DNA of 64,000 bases, from contig NZ_JAFLJM010000007.1 of assembly GCF_017745675.1 (NCBI RefSeq), forward strand, positions 62,001 through 126,000, read 5' to 3'. Positions within the stretch are counted from its first letter, which is position 1; each line of letters begins with the position of its first letter. The translations under genes were made by a program, and so were the position numbers. The notes beneath the pieces were generated by a model. The model was not told the DNA's origin. It saw only the letters and a list, made by a program, of their open reading frames with translations, and made no database searches. This document shows, in pieces, positions 8,037 through 17,324 of the stretch. This DNA comes from Alkalihalobacillus sp. BA299. Its GTDB lineage: Bacteria; Bacillota; Bacilli; Bacillales; Bacillaceae_F.

Positions 8037-8066
8037 AACCTGAAGATTAATTTCTTCAGGTTTTTT
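8037..8066 (+). terminator. Terminator of tRNA-Arg
   Basis: Perfect 10-bp stem AACCTGAAGA / TCTTCAGGTT, loop TTAATT, then a T-run. Confidence 0.9.
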
Positions 8067-8270
8067 CTTTGTTAAAGAGATCTCTTGTCAGGTATTTGTT
8101 TATATTATCCCGTTTAACTGGCGCTAAGCCCCCTACTTCAAGTCTTTGAGGAAACATTTGTGAGAATTGAGGAAAACTTCTACTGAATGAAGTTTCACTT
8201 TATTATTTTCAGATGAGAATGGACGGTATGTATGATATAGTATAAGGAATAATATGTTGAATAAAGTCGA

Positions 8271-9890
8271 ATGGAGATTATCTTGAAAGCGTTATTACAA
8301 TTACCTATTCGTTGGAAAATTACAGGATTAGCTTTTGGCATCGTTGCTTTTTCTCTTATAATTATCGGTATCATCTTATTAGGATACAGTCTTGAAAATA
8401 AAGAAAAAGAGCTATCACAACGTGCAATGCATACTGCTCAATTGGTGGCGCAGAACCAAACCATTCAAAATAGTATTGAAGAAGAAAGTGCATCGGATAT
8501 ATTACAACCAGTAATTGAGCGTATTAGGATTATTAATGACCATGATTATATTGTGATTTTGAATATGGAGCGTGTACGTTTAACGCACCCGATTCCAGGA
8601 CGTTTAGGAACAGTATTTACAGGTGGGGATGAAAATGCGGCATTTTCAGAACATATATATACTTCAAAAGCAACAGCAGAGGACGGAACAGAAACAGTAA
8701 GAGCATTTGTCCCTATTAAAAATAGAGATCGGCAGCAAATAGGAGTGGTAGTTGTCGGGAGTGTCCTTCCTAAACTTACTGATATTATTTATGAATATAG
8801 TCAGACTGCGATTCTCATTACATTAATAACGACCTTATTTGGATTTTGGGGTGCCTGGTTATTAGCTAATCATATTAAAAAACAAACCTTTGAAATGGAG
8901 CCAGATGAATTAGCACGCGTTCTTGAAGAAAGAACAGCGACATTTAATGCGATTCATGATGGTGTAATAGCCATAGATGAATTTGAAAAGATAACAGTAA
9001 TTAATGAATCTGCGAAGATGATGTTAAATGTTAGAGGAAATGTAATTGGAAAACAGATTTCCGAAGTGATTCCTGATACACGTTTACCTGAGATATTAGC
9101 TCTAGGTGAACCTGTTTATCAACGAGAATTTTATGTACAAAACCGTGCTATTTTAAGTAATAGAATTCCTATTATAGATAACGGAAAAACAATAGGTGCA
9201 GTCGCTATTTTTCAAGACAAAACGGAAGTCAATCGGTTAGCTAAAGAGTTAACGGGTGTACAAGCCTTTGTAGATGCATTGAGAGTTCAAAATCATGAGT
9301 ATTCAAATAAACTTCATACGATTGCTGGACTTATTCAGCTTAATCAAGGAAGTAAAGCACTCGAATATATTTTTGAATTAAAAGATGAACAAGATGCTCT
9401 TTCACATATACTCATGCAACAAATTCATGATGATAGCATTGCTGGTTTATTATTAGGAAAAGTAAGCCGAGGGAAAGAAATAGGCATCTCACTAAAAATA
9501 AATAAAGCAAGTTCTTTTGTAAATTATCCTGAAGGAATTACAAATCACGACCTTGTCGTCATTATTGGCAACCTAATAGATAATAGTTATGACGCATTGA
9601 TAGATTCAGAAATAGACTCAAAATCGGTTTATGTGTTAATTAAGGAGTTAGAAGAAGAACTCTTCATTCAAGTTTCTGATAATGGGATTGGAATTCCAAT
9701 GGAAATTCAAGAAAAAGTATTTTCAAGAGGGTTTTCAACGAAACAAAAAGAAGGCAGGGGAATTGGGTTATTTCTTATTCAATCGATTGTTGAGCGGGTC
9801 AACGGAACAATCGATATTGATAGTGAGGAAAATGAAGGAACGACTATTTCCATTACACTACCTTTAAAGAGGGGGAATGGCTATGCGTGA
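8271..9890 (+). CDS. DctS/CitA/DcuS-family sensor histidine kinase
   Basis: 539-residue membrane kinase of the carboxylate-sensing family. TM1 about 17-39, an extracytoplasmic PAS-like sensor (about 40-170), TM2 about 172-195, a cytoplasmic PAS domain (about 215-310), then the kinase core with the unusual SpoB-type H box (QNHEYSNKLHTIAGL, His near 347) and the ATPase motifs NLIDNSYDAL, DNGIGIP and GRGIGLFLIQ. The ATG at 8271 is used here; the TTG at 8283 has a better placed GGAG and would remove four residues. It overlaps its response regulator by 14 bp. Nearby transporters suggest that it senses a carboxylate. Confidence 0.9.
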   Translation: MEIILKALLQLPIRWKITGLAFGIVAFSLIIIGIILLGYSLENKEKELSQRAMHTAQLVAQNQTIQNSIEEESASDILQPVIERIRIINDHDYIVILNMERVRLTHPIPGRLGTVFTGGDENAAFSEHIYTSKATAEDGTETVRAFVPIKNRDRQQIGVVVVGSVLPKLTDIIYEYSQTAILITLITTLFGFWGAWLLANHIKKQTFEMEPDELARVLEERTATFNAIHDGVIAIDEFEKITVINESAKMMLNVRGNVIGKQISEVIPDTRLPEILALGEPVYQREFYVQNRAILSNRIPIIDNGKTIGAVAIFQDKTEVNRLAKELTGVQAFVDALRVQNHEYSNKLHTIAGLIQLNQGSKALEYIFELKDEQDALSHILMQQIHDDSIAGLLLGKVSRGKEIGISLKINKASSFVNYPEGITNHDLVVIIGNLIDNSYDALIDSEIDSKSVYVLIKELEEELFIQVSDNGIGIPMEIQEKVFSRGFSTKQKEGRGIGLFLIQSIVERVNGTIDIDSEENEGTTISITLPLKRGNGYA

Positions 9891-10572
9891 TAAGAATAAT
9901 CTTATTCAAGTATTATTAGTAGAAGATGATCCGATGGTTCAAGAAGTCAATCGGATGTTTATTGAGAAAGTCAATGGTTTTTCAGTAATTGGTGTAGCTT
10001 CCTCGGGAGAATTAGGAAGAAAACAGATTGAAAAGCTTAATCCAGATTTAGTCCTTTTAGACGTGTATATGCCTGGAAAAGATGGAGTGGAACTTATCAA
10101 ACAGCTTCGACAAGAGTTAGTAGATGTTGACATTATTGCAGTTACGGCTGCAAATGATACTAAAACAGTAAAAACGCTATTACGCCATGGTGTGTTGGAT
10201 TATGTTGTTAAACCGTTTACTTTTGAGCGATTGGAAAAAGCGTTAACACAATATAAAAATGTATATAAACAATTAAATTATATGGATAAAGTTTCACAGG
10301 AAAAGTTAGACCATATTATCATTCAACAAAATAAAAAACAAGACGTTAGTTTGCCAAAAGGTTTACACGAACACACATTAAATCAAGTTAATGACTACCT
10401 AAAAAGTATGAACACTGCAAAATCTGCAGAGGAAATTGGTAATGAGGTCGGGTTAGCTCGGGTTACAGTACGCCGGTATTTAAATTATTTAGAAACAGTT
10501 GGACAAGTCGAAATGGAATTGACATATGGTACAATTGGTCGGCCTATTCAACTATATCGTTTGAAACAATAG
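9877..10572 (+). CDS. DctR/CitB-family response regulator
   Basis: 231 residues. Receiver domain about 10-130 with the acidic pair EDD (16-18), phosphoacceptor D62 in LLDVYMPG and the conserved Lys in VVKPF. The C-terminal winged helix-turn-helix (SAEEIGNEVGLARVTVRRYLNYLE) is of the type used by CitB/DctR regulators. It starts within the kinase gene (AGAGGGGG then ATG 9877), so kinase and regulator are translationally coupled. Likely target: the TRAP transporter genes downstream. Confidence 0.92.
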   Translation: MAMRDKNNLIQVLLVEDDPMVQEVNRMFIEKVNGFSVIGVASSGELGRKQIEKLNPDLVLLDVYMPGKDGVELIKQLRQELVDVDIIAVTAANDTKTVKTLLRHGVLDYVVKPFTFERLEKALTQYKNVYKQLNYMDKVSQEKLDHIIIQQNKKQDVSLPKGLHEHTLNQVNDYLKSMNTAKSAEEIGNEVGLARVTVRRYLNYLETVGQVEMELTYGTIGRPIQLYRLKQ

Positions 10573-10581
10573 GAGGGCATT

Positions 10582-11631
10582 ATGAAGGGGTTAATTACCA
10601 TTTGTTCTTTCCTATTAGTAGGGATATTGACAGCCTATTATATTGGGTTTGGTTTTCAAGAGCAACCAAAGCCTCGAGCAATAGATAAAGAATTAGAAGG
10701 TTTAAATGAAAAATATTTATTGCGATTTAGTCATGTGGTAGCTGAAAATACACCAAAGGGACTTGCTGCATCCATGTTTGCTCAATTAGTAAGAGAAAAA
10801 ACAGACGGATGGGTAGAAGTCCAAGTATTTCCCAATGCGATGCTATATGAAGCCCAAGATGAATTTGATGCACTTATGAGAAATGATATTCACATTATTG
10901 CACCTGCACTTTCTGAAGTTAGTGTACTTGATCGTAAATGGCTCGTTATGGATTTACCATATGTGTTTCAAAATGAACAAATGGTTGAGGCTGCTTTTAA
11001 TGGAAGAATTGGAGAACTTCTATTTGAAAGTATTGGAGACTATGGTTTACATGGTATTGCTTTTTGGGATAATGGCTTTAAGCAGTTTACAAATAATATT
11101 AGACCTGTGGTTGAACCTGAAGATATTAAAGGGCTTTCTGTTCGTGTTATGCCAAGTGAGGCATTAGTGGATACGTACCGTGTGTTAGATGCTAAACCTC
11201 GTTTATTTTCTTTTAATGAAGTTTATAATGTGCTTAGTACTGGTATTGTCGATGGAACTGAAAATACATTATCTAATATTTATTCTAAAGGCTTTTACCG
11301 ACAACAAAAGTATATGACGGTGAGTAATCATAATTACTTAGGTTATGCAGTTTTAATGAATAGTAATTTTTTTCATACGCTTCCGGTTGATTATCAAAAT
11401 AGCATTATAGAAGCAATGAATGAAGTAACGATGTGGTTACGTGAACACTCTAAAGTAATCAATGATGAGATGTTGTATCGAATCGAAAATAGTGGACAAT
11501 TAGAAATTCACTACCAGACCGAAAGTGAAAAAAAAATATGGAGACAGGCTTTAAAACCGATTTATGATAAATATGGACAAATCATTGGTGATGAATTGAT
11601 GAAAGAGGTAATTAAATTACAAGGAAAATAA
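10582..11631 (+). CDS. DctP-family TRAP solute receptor, membrane-anchored; possible co-sensor
   Basis: 349 residues with the DctP fold: RFSHVVAENTPKGLAA, the carboxylate-binding region around SVRVMPSEALVDTYRVLDAKP and IVDGTENTLSNIYSKGF. The N-terminus (about residues 4-21) is hydrophobic but has no lipobox Cys and no clear cleavage site, so it is probably membrane-anchored. The gene is 9 bp after the response regulator and followed by a terminator. There are no DctQ/DctM genes of its own. In B. subtilis DctB, of the same family, helps DctS to sense C4-dicarboxylates; the same role is inferred here. Confidence 0.85.
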   Translation: MKGLITICSFLLVGILTAYYIGFGFQEQPKPRAIDKELEGLNEKYLLRFSHVVAENTPKGLAASMFAQLVREKTDGWVEVQVFPNAMLYEAQDEFDALMRNDIHIIAPALSEVSVLDRKWLVMDLPYVFQNEQMVEAAFNGRIGELLFESIGDYGLHGIAFWDNGFKQFTNNIRPVVEPEDIKGLSVRVMPSEALVDTYRVLDAKPRLFSFNEVYNVLSTGIVDGTENTLSNIYSKGFYRQQKYMTVSNHNYLGYAVLMNSNFFHTLPVDYQNSIIEAMNEVTMWLREHSKVINDEMLYRIENSGQLEIHYQTESEKKIWRQALKPIYDKYGQIIGDELMKEVIKLQGK

Positions 11632-11648
11632 TTAAAGGTACCAATAGA

Positions 11649-11675
11649 GGCTGAGTTTATAACTCAGTCTTTTTT
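11649..11675 (+). terminator. Terminator after the DctP-like gene
   Basis: Stem GGCTGAGTT / AACTCAGTC, loop TAT, then TTTTTT. It separates the sensor operon from the TAXI gene. Confidence 0.85.
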
Positions 11676-11767
11676 CTTTTGTATGTGTTTGTTTATGGGC
11701 TGTTCAAGGTTATTTTGAAGATTATGTAAAAGACCAAAAAGACCAAAAAGAACATTAAGTTTTAATT

Positions 11768-11796
11768 ATGACATACTAATGAAAGCGCTTTATACT
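11768..11796 (+). promoter_or_regulatory. Promoter with CcpA cre-like site before the TAXI receptor gene
   Basis: -35 ATGACA (11768-11773), 17-bp spacer, -10 TATACT (11791-11796). The spacer and -10 hold TGAAAGCGCTTTAT (11780-11793), one clear mismatch from the cre consensus TGWAANCGNTNWCA. A repressor bound there would block the promoter, so carbon catabolite repression is inferred. Confidence 0.65.
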
Positions 11797-11843
11797 TAGA
11801 ATTGTAAGAAAACATTATATATTAAAAATAAGGGGGAGCAGAT

Positions 11844-12905
11844 ATGAGAAAATTTTTAAAACGTTCAATGTTAACTGCAGTAGCAAGTTTAAGCTTAGCG
11901 TTTGTAGCTGCTTGTGGAAGTGACTCAAGTAGTGAGCCAGCAAATGATGGAGGTCAAGCTGATGCATCAGAAGAAGTAGAAGTTAATTATGGTGAACGTC
12001 CGTCAACTGTTGTAATCGGAACAGCATCTCAAGGTGGAACTTACTTCATCTATGGTGGTGGTTTAGCTTCTTTATTAGAACGCGAATTTGGAGTAACAGC
12101 TAACGTAGAGGTAACTGGTGGTCCCGTTCATAATATGCAATTAGTCAATGGTAAACAGCAAGATATCGGAATGGTCACTCTTGGACCTGGTTATGAAGGG
12201 TACAATGGTACAGGTGAATGGACAGGTGGCGAAAAATTAACAGATATTCGCGTAGCATTTCCAATGTATACAACACCTTTCCACTGGTGGGCACTTGAGA
12301 ACAGCGGTGTCAAGTCTTTAGAAGATATGGACGGTAAACGTGTAGGTGTTGGACCTTCAGGTGGTACTTCAGGCACATATTTACCATTAATTCATGAAGC
12401 ACTAGGATTAAACGTTACTTCAGTTCAAGCAGGTGCAAGTGATATGACAAGCCAACAAATGGATGGTCAATTAGATGTAATTGGTTTCGCTGCTGGTATT
12501 CCAATTTCTGCAGTATCTGAAGTTGAAGCACAACGTGAATTAAACTTCTTTGGTATTGATGGGGAGAAACGCGACCTAGTTATTGAAAAGTATCCGTTTT
12601 TCTATCCGTTTACAATTCCAGCTGGAACATACAATCAGTTGGAAGAAGATCTAGAAACTATTGCCCAATTCAACTTTGGTATTGTGCACAAAGAAATGGA
12701 TCCAGAGTTCGTTTATGAATTTGTAAAAGCTTATCATGAGAACCAGGATTTATTAAAAACTACACACTCTTCTGCAGAAGAGGCTGTAGCAGAAGCAATC
12801 CTTTTCAACGATTCGCTTCCATTACACCCAGGTGCAATTCGTTATTATGAGGAAATCGGTATTGAGCTTCCTGAATCCGTTTATCCACCGGAATATCAAA
12901 AATAG
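11844..12905 (+). CDS. TAXI-family TRAP transporter solute-binding lipoprotein
   Basis: 353 residues. Lipoprotein signal with lipobox VAAC (Cys about residue 24), a Ser/Glu/Asp-rich linker, then the TAXI domain: VIGTASQGGTYFIYGGGLA near the N-terminus, VGVGPSGGTSGTY, and the C-terminal HPGAIRYYEEIGIELPE. TAXI receptors deliver carboxylates or amino acids (glutamate in the few studied cases) to a fused TRAP permease. Ribosome binding site AAGGGGGAG. The permease gene lies 194 bp downstream, beyond two hairpins. Confidence 0.92.
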   Translation: MRKFLKRSMLTAVASLSLAFVAACGSDSSSEPANDGGQADASEEVEVNYGERPSTVVIGTASQGGTYFIYGGGLASLLEREFGVTANVEVTGGPVHNMQLVNGKQQDIGMVTLGPGYEGYNGTGEWTGGEKLTDIRVAFPMYTTPFHWWALENSGVKSLEDMDGKRVGVGPSGGTSGTYLPLIHEALGLNVTSVQAGASDMTSQQMDGQLDVIGFAAGIPISAVSEVEAQRELNFFGIDGEKRDLVIEKYPFFYPFTIPAGTYNQLEEDLETIAQFNFGIVHKEMDPEFVYEFVKAYHENQDLLKTTHSSAEEAVAEAILFNDSLPLHPGAIRYYEEIGIELPESVYPPEYQK

Positions 12906-12936
12906 AGAGAAGTTTTTGTAAATCGTATTGTAAGCG

Positions 12937-12965
12937 ATGAGGCTGCCACAAGATGTCAGCCTCAT
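12937..12965 (+). terminator. Hairpin between TAXI receptor and permease genes
   Basis: Perfect stem ATGAGGCTG / CAGCCTCAT with an 11-base loop and no T-run. It may be a partial terminator or an mRNA-stabilising structure that lets the receptor be made in excess over the permease. Confidence 0.5.
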
Positions 12966-12992
12966 ATATAGATTATTAATAATTGTTATTCA

Positions 12993-13024
12993 AAAGGCCA
13001 TCTCTTAGGAAGAGGTAGTCTTTT
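12993..13024 (+). terminator. Second hairpin before the TRAP permease gene
   Basis: AAAGGCCATCTCT pairs with AGAGGTAGTCTTT (one mismatch, wobble pairs), loop TAGGA, then TTTT. It resembles a leaky terminator between receptor and permease. Confidence 0.5.
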
Positions 13025-13099
13025 GAATACCGTTTATAGATGATAGATCCTCTATAAGGAAGTTCTAATATGGTAGAAAAATTAAGGAGGGCAAAAGCT

Positions 13100-15058
13100 A
13101 TGAGTAAAGATCTCAAAGACTTAGAGCAAAAAGCAGTTGTCAGCGAAGAAAAAGCAAAAGAGCTAGAAGAAGCTGTCGATGGTGCATCTCATCACCGTGA
13201 ATTAACAGGCTGGTTGAAGTACACCTTTATGACGATCGCTATCGTTGGTGCACTCTTTCATCTTTATGTTTTAAATTTACACCCAATTGAACCTTGGGTA
13301 TTTAGAAGTATTCACTTAGCATTAGGTGCAATATTAGGTTTCATTCTATTTAAAAGTTGGAAATCCAGTAAAAAAGTTAATATTTTTGATTGGTTGTTAA
13401 TTGGAGCAACAATCTATGTATCTTTTTATATTTACACAAATGTTTCAGCGTTATTATTCCGTTTTGGGGTTATGCCGCAAACACAGGATACAATTGTTGC
13501 TGTATTAGGATTAATCATCGTATTAGAGTTAACTAGACGCACAAGTGGTTGGACACTCCCGATATTAGCTGGTATTTTTATCCTATACGTATTTGCTGGG
13601 CCATGGTTACCTGGGATTTTAAATCATAATGGTTATAGCTTTGGTCGTTTTGCCACTTACATCTTTGGTATGGATGGTGTATTTGGTGTAACTCTCGATG
13701 TTTCTTCAAAATATATTTTACTATTTATTATTTTTGGTGCATTTCTTCAATTGTCCGGAGTAGGAAAATATTTTATTGACTTCTCATTCTCATTAGCAGG
13801 TGGCATGCGTGGTGGCCCTGCAAAAGTTTCAGTTATTTCAAGTGGTTTAATGGGGATGATGAATGGAACATCTGCAGGAAATGCTGTAGCAACTGGTTCA
13901 TTAACAATTCCATTAATGAGACGAGTAGGATATTCTGGTCGCTTTGCAGCTGCTACTGAGGCAACTGCTTCAGCAGGTGGACAAATTATGATCCCAATTA
14001 TGGGTGCTGGTGCTTTTATTATGGCAGAGGTTACAGGTATCCCTTATTCTGAGATTATTATTGCTGCTACAATTCCAGCACTTTTGTATTTCTTATCTGT
14101 ATATTTTATGGTAGATTTCCAAGCATTAAAAAATGGAATGAAGGGATTATCTCGTAAAGAGCTTCCTTCATTAAAGGGAATTTTAAAACAAGCTTATTTA
14201 TTTATCCCAATCATTTTATTAATTGGAGCTTTATTAGCTGGATACTCAGTTATTCGCTCAGGGACTGTCGCTATTTTTGCTTGTTTTGTTGTAAGCTGGA
14301 TTCATCCATCTACGCGAATGGGATTGAAGAAAGTACTTCATGCTCTTGAACTAGGGATGAAAAATACAATTCAATTACTAGCAGTATGTGCCTGTGCAGG
14401 TATTATCGTAGGTGTTATTGCGTTAACTGGAGTTGGGTTACGTTTTAGTTCGATGTTACTAGGAATTGCTGATAACAACATGTTTTTAGCATTACTATTT
14501 GCAATGGGTATTTCAATTCTTTTAGGAATGGGAATGCCGACAACTGCAGCCTATGCGGTAGCAGCATCAGTTGTTGCTCCTGGTTTAATCCAAATTGGAA
14601 TTGAACCGATTTTTGCTCATATGTTCGTATTCTATTATGCTGTAATGTCTGCGATTACACCACCAGTTGCACTAGCGGCTTATGCTGCAGCCGGTGTTGC
14701 TGGAACAGATCCATTTAAGACAGGTGTAACAGCCTTTAAACTAGGAATTGCAGCATTTATCGTACCGTTTATGTTTATTTATAGTCCGCAACTTCTGATG
14801 GAAGGTACTGGGTTAAGTATAGCTGTAGCGTGTATTACAGCTGCAGTTGGTATTTACTTACTTTCAGCAGCCGTTCAAGGGTGGTTTGCAAAGAAAAGTG
14901 CCAACATCTTTGTTCGGATACTGTTAATAGTAGCTTCACTATGTCTCATTAATTCAAATTGGACGATGGATCTAATTGCAATAGCGATTATTGTCGGAGC
15001 AGTATTTGTTCAAAGAATGAGAGTGAATGAGGAACCGTTAACACAAAAGATCGGTTAA
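13100..15058 (+). CDS. TRAP transporter fused permease (DctQM-type, TAXI class)
   Basis: About 652 residues. The in-frame ATG at 13070 would add 10 residues; ATG 13100 is preferred because AAGGAGGG at 13084-13091 lies eight bases before it. The protein has a charged N-terminal helix, about four membrane helices of the small-subunit kind and about twelve of the DctM kind, with family segments FVFAGPWLPG-like, GGMRGGPAKVSVISSGLMGMMNG, GAGAFIMAEVTGIPY and GMGMPTTAAYAVAA. It uses an ion gradient to import the ligand supplied by the TAXI receptor. The C-terminal extension has further hydrophobic segments. Confidence 0.92.
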   Translation: MSKDLKDLEQKAVVSEEKAKELEEAVDGASHHRELTGWLKYTFMTIAIVGALFHLYVLNLHPIEPWVFRSIHLALGAILGFILFKSWKSSKKVNIFDWLLIGATIYVSFYIYTNVSALLFRFGVMPQTQDTIVAVLGLIIVLELTRRTSGWTLPILAGIFILYVFAGPWLPGILNHNGYSFGRFATYIFGMDGVFGVTLDVSSKYILLFIIFGAFLQLSGVGKYFIDFSFSLAGGMRGGPAKVSVISSGLMGMMNGTSAGNAVATGSLTIPLMRRVGYSGRFAAATEATASAGGQIMIPIMGAGAFIMAEVTGIPYSEIIIAATIPALLYFLSVYFMVDFQALKNGMKGLSRKELPSLKGILKQAYLFIPIILLIGALLAGYSVIRSGTVAIFACFVVSWIHPSTRMGLKKVLHALELGMKNTIQLLAVCACAGIIVGVIALTGVGLRFSSMLLGIADNNMFLALLFAMGISILLGMGMPTTAAYAVAASVVAPGLIQIGIEPIFAHMFVFYYAVMSAITPPVALAAYAAAGVAGTDPFKTGVTAFKLGIAAFIVPFMFIYSPQLLMEGTGLSIAVACITAAVGIYLLSAAVQGWFAKKSANIFVRILLIVASLCLINSNWTMDLIAIAIIVGAVFVQRMRVNEEPLTQKIG

Positions 15059-15062
15059 TATT

Positions 15063-15093
15063 AAACGAGGCTATTTTTTAGCCTTGTTTTTCT
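15063..15093 (+). terminator. Terminator of the TRAP permease gene
   Basis: Stem AAACGAGGCTA / TAGCCTTGTTT, T-rich loop, then TTTTTCTC. It begins four bases after the stop codon. Confidence 0.85.
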
Positions 15094-15244
15094 CTATTTT
15101 TCTTCCTTATGATGCATTAATAGTAGAACATAAACATAACTTGTTTAACTAAATATAATATTAATAGTTGAAAATTCTAAAAATTTAGATTAATATATGT
15201 ACTGTGGATACTAACCGGTTGGTATATGAAGTAGGAGGTGCGGC

Positions 15245-15688
15245 TTGTTATCATTTTATAGAAATAAATGGGAAGCTTATGTCGGTTTAACTCAAAAAGA
15301 AGTTTCAGATCTTCTCGAAAAAATATTAATCTCTGAACATATTCAATTTGAAAAATCAAAAAAGCCACCAATATATATCTACGATTCTACGCATGAACAA
15401 ATCATCTACAATGTAAATGACCTCGAATTTTCTATTATCTATGTATCAGCTGATCCGTTAACAAGGTTTTTCTCAACTTTAATAGATACGCGGAAACATT
15501 TGAAAGGAATCAGTTATCTCTCAATTACGTTCACTCCCAAATCAAAGCAGCTATTATCAAAGATACTATCAAGTTTTTATAACCAATCACCGATTGAACC
15601 ATGGAGAATAGTGGGCCACCCGCGATTCCAATTTGCTATTCTCTTGCAGTTTTTAAATCAAAGAAAATGGAAAAAGATTTGTCATTAA
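15245..15688 (+). CDS. Hypothetical protein upstream of the carboxyltransferase
   Basis: 147 residues, TTG start at 15245 set by the strong TAGGAGGTG at 15232-15240. Soluble, basic C-terminus, no signal peptide. Segments such as PPIYIYDSTHEQIIYNVNDLEFSI and GHPRFQFAILLQFLN give no family I can name. It ends 20 bp before the carboxyltransferase start, so the two are probably co-transcribed; whether it regulates or assists that enzyme is unknown. Confidence 0.65.
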   Translation: MLSFYRNKWEAYVGLTQKEVSDLLEKILISEHIQFEKSKKPPIYIYDSTHEQIIYNVNDLEFSIIYVSADPLTRFFSTLIDTRKHLKGISYLSITFTPKSKQLLSKILSSFYNQSPIEPWRIVGHPRFQFAILLQFLNQRKWKKICH

Positions 15689-15708
15689 AAATGAAAGGAG
15701 AAAAATAA

Positions 15709-17250
15709 ATGGAAGAAGTAAATATGGAGCAATACATTAGTGAATTGCAAGATAGAAAGCGACGTTCACTAGAGTTTAGCGAAAAAAAGAAAAAACTAGA
15801 CAACCAATTAGCTGCAAGGGAACGTATAGAAAAACTAGTAGATCTCAATTCATTTTTAGAGTTAGGAATGCTGGCACACTCTGATGTGCCAGGATACGAA
15901 GAGAAGACGCCCGCTGATGGAATTGTTTGTGGACTAGCCAAAATAGACGGCAGGCCGGTTGTTGTTGAAGCAATTGACAAAACAGTGATGGCAGGAACAG
16001 AAGGTGCCGTTCATTTACGCAAGTCACATATGATCCATGACTATGCGATTAAGCGAGGCTTACCCATTTTCAATTTGGCAGAGGGAGGGGGGTTAAGGAT
16101 GCCAGATGGAATGGGATCAGACGGTATAAGTGATAAACTGTTTCCAGAAAGTTTACTGACAGTAAGTCGTCAAGTCCCAATGGTGACAGGAATTTTTGGC
16201 GATAGTTTCGGTGGACCTACTTGGATGGCGGTATCTTCTGACTTTGTTTCTCAGGTTAAAGGAAGCTGTATGGCCGTTGCAGGTCCGAGAATGTTAGAGA
16301 TAGCAACAGGAGAACAGGTCGAGCTAGAGGAATTAGGGGGATGGAAAATTCACTCTGCATTGACAGGGCAGGTTGATCATACAGGTGATAATGAACAAGA
16401 AACGATAGCTGCAATGAAAGAGTTTTTCAGTTTTTTACCATCTCATCAAAATGATCTACCACCTGTAAACCGATCAAGTGATGATCCAAACAGGCAGATT
16501 GAAGAACTACTCGATCTTGTACCAACTCGAAGGACGAGGGCTTATGATATGAAAAAAGTGATTAAGGCAATCGTAGATGATGGTTACTTTTTTGAACTAA
16601 AGCCCATGTTTGGTAAATCCTTAATTACAGGATTAGCTCGTTTGAACGGAAGAGCAGTCGGAATTATTGCTAACCAACCGATTCAGTTTGCAGGTTCAAG
16701 TGGTTCTGACGAATGTGACAAGGCAACGGATTTTATATGTCTATGTGATTCGTTCCATTTACCCATTATATTTTTACATGATATTCCAGGCTTTAGAGTA
16801 AGTAGTGGGGCTGAAAAGAAAAGAATACCTACAAAAATTATGGTTTGGAATCAGGCGCTGGCGAGATCGACAGTTCCTAAAATTTCAATTATTCTTCGAA
16901 AAAGTATTGGTGCGGCTTATGGAAATATGTGTGGACCGACGATGGGAGGTGATTTTGTCTTTGCGTGGCCAACAGCAGAAATTAATTTTACAGGTCCTGA
17001 AGTAGGGATTAATGTCGTATATGGTAGAAAACTAATGCAATCTGAAAACCCTAAAGAAGCACGGCAAGAGTTATTGGCGAAATGGGAGTTTGATAGTTCA
17101 CCATATAAAGCAGCAGGAAAATACTATATTGATGATATCATTGACCCTCGTGATACCCGAAAAATCTTATGTCAAACCATTGAATATGCATGCCATCGAG
17201 ATGGGGGGAAAAGTAAGAGACTTTTAGCTGGTTGGCCTACAGGGTTCTAA
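15709..17250 (+). CDS. Acyl-CoA carboxylase carboxyltransferase subunit
   Basis: 513-residue member of the biotin-dependent carboxyltransferase family (propionyl-, methylcrotonyl- or malonyl-type CoA enzymes). ARERIEKLVD near the N-terminus, the first crotonase half with EGGGLRMPDG and FGDSFGGPTWMAVSSDFV, and the second half with FLHDIPGFRVSSGAEKKRIPTKI and RKSIGAAYGNMCGPTMGGDF (the acyl-CoA/biotin oxyanion region) are visible. Ribosome binding site AAAGGAG. No biotin carboxylase, biotin carrier or membrane decarboxylase subunit is adjacent. The substrate cannot be told; it is more divergent than B. subtilis YqjD. Context with a CoA ligase suggests acyl-CoA catabolism. Confidence 0.85.
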   Translation: MEEVNMEQYISELQDRKRRSLEFSEKKKKLDNQLAARERIEKLVDLNSFLELGMLAHSDVPGYEEKTPADGIVCGLAKIDGRPVVVEAIDKTVMAGTEGAVHLRKSHMIHDYAIKRGLPIFNLAEGGGLRMPDGMGSDGISDKLFPESLLTVSRQVPMVTGIFGDSFGGPTWMAVSSDFVSQVKGSCMAVAGPRMLEIATGEQVELEELGGWKIHSALTGQVDHTGDNEQETIAAMKEFFSFLPSHQNDLPPVNRSSDDPNRQIEELLDLVPTRRTRAYDMKKVIKAIVDDGYFFELKPMFGKSLITGLARLNGRAVGIIANQPIQFAGSSGSDECDKATDFICLCDSFHLPIIFLHDIPGFRVSSGAEKKRIPTKIMVWNQALARSTVPKISIILRKSIGAAYGNMCGPTMGGDFVFAWPTAEINFTGPEVGINVVYGRKLMQSENPKEARQELLAKWEFDSSPYKAAGKYYIDDIIDPRDTRKILCQTIEYACHRDGGKSKRLLAGWPTGF

Positions 17251-17324
17251 AAAGTAGATGGAGAAGACAAAGATTATGGTGAACTTTTTCTTTTGAATTA
17301 AACAATAAAGGAGATGGGTCTTTA

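Noticed and set aside
7946..8060. tRNA-Arg as attachment site of an integrated element
   Set aside because: No integrase, phage or recombinase gene and no second copy of the tRNA 3' end was seen in the window.
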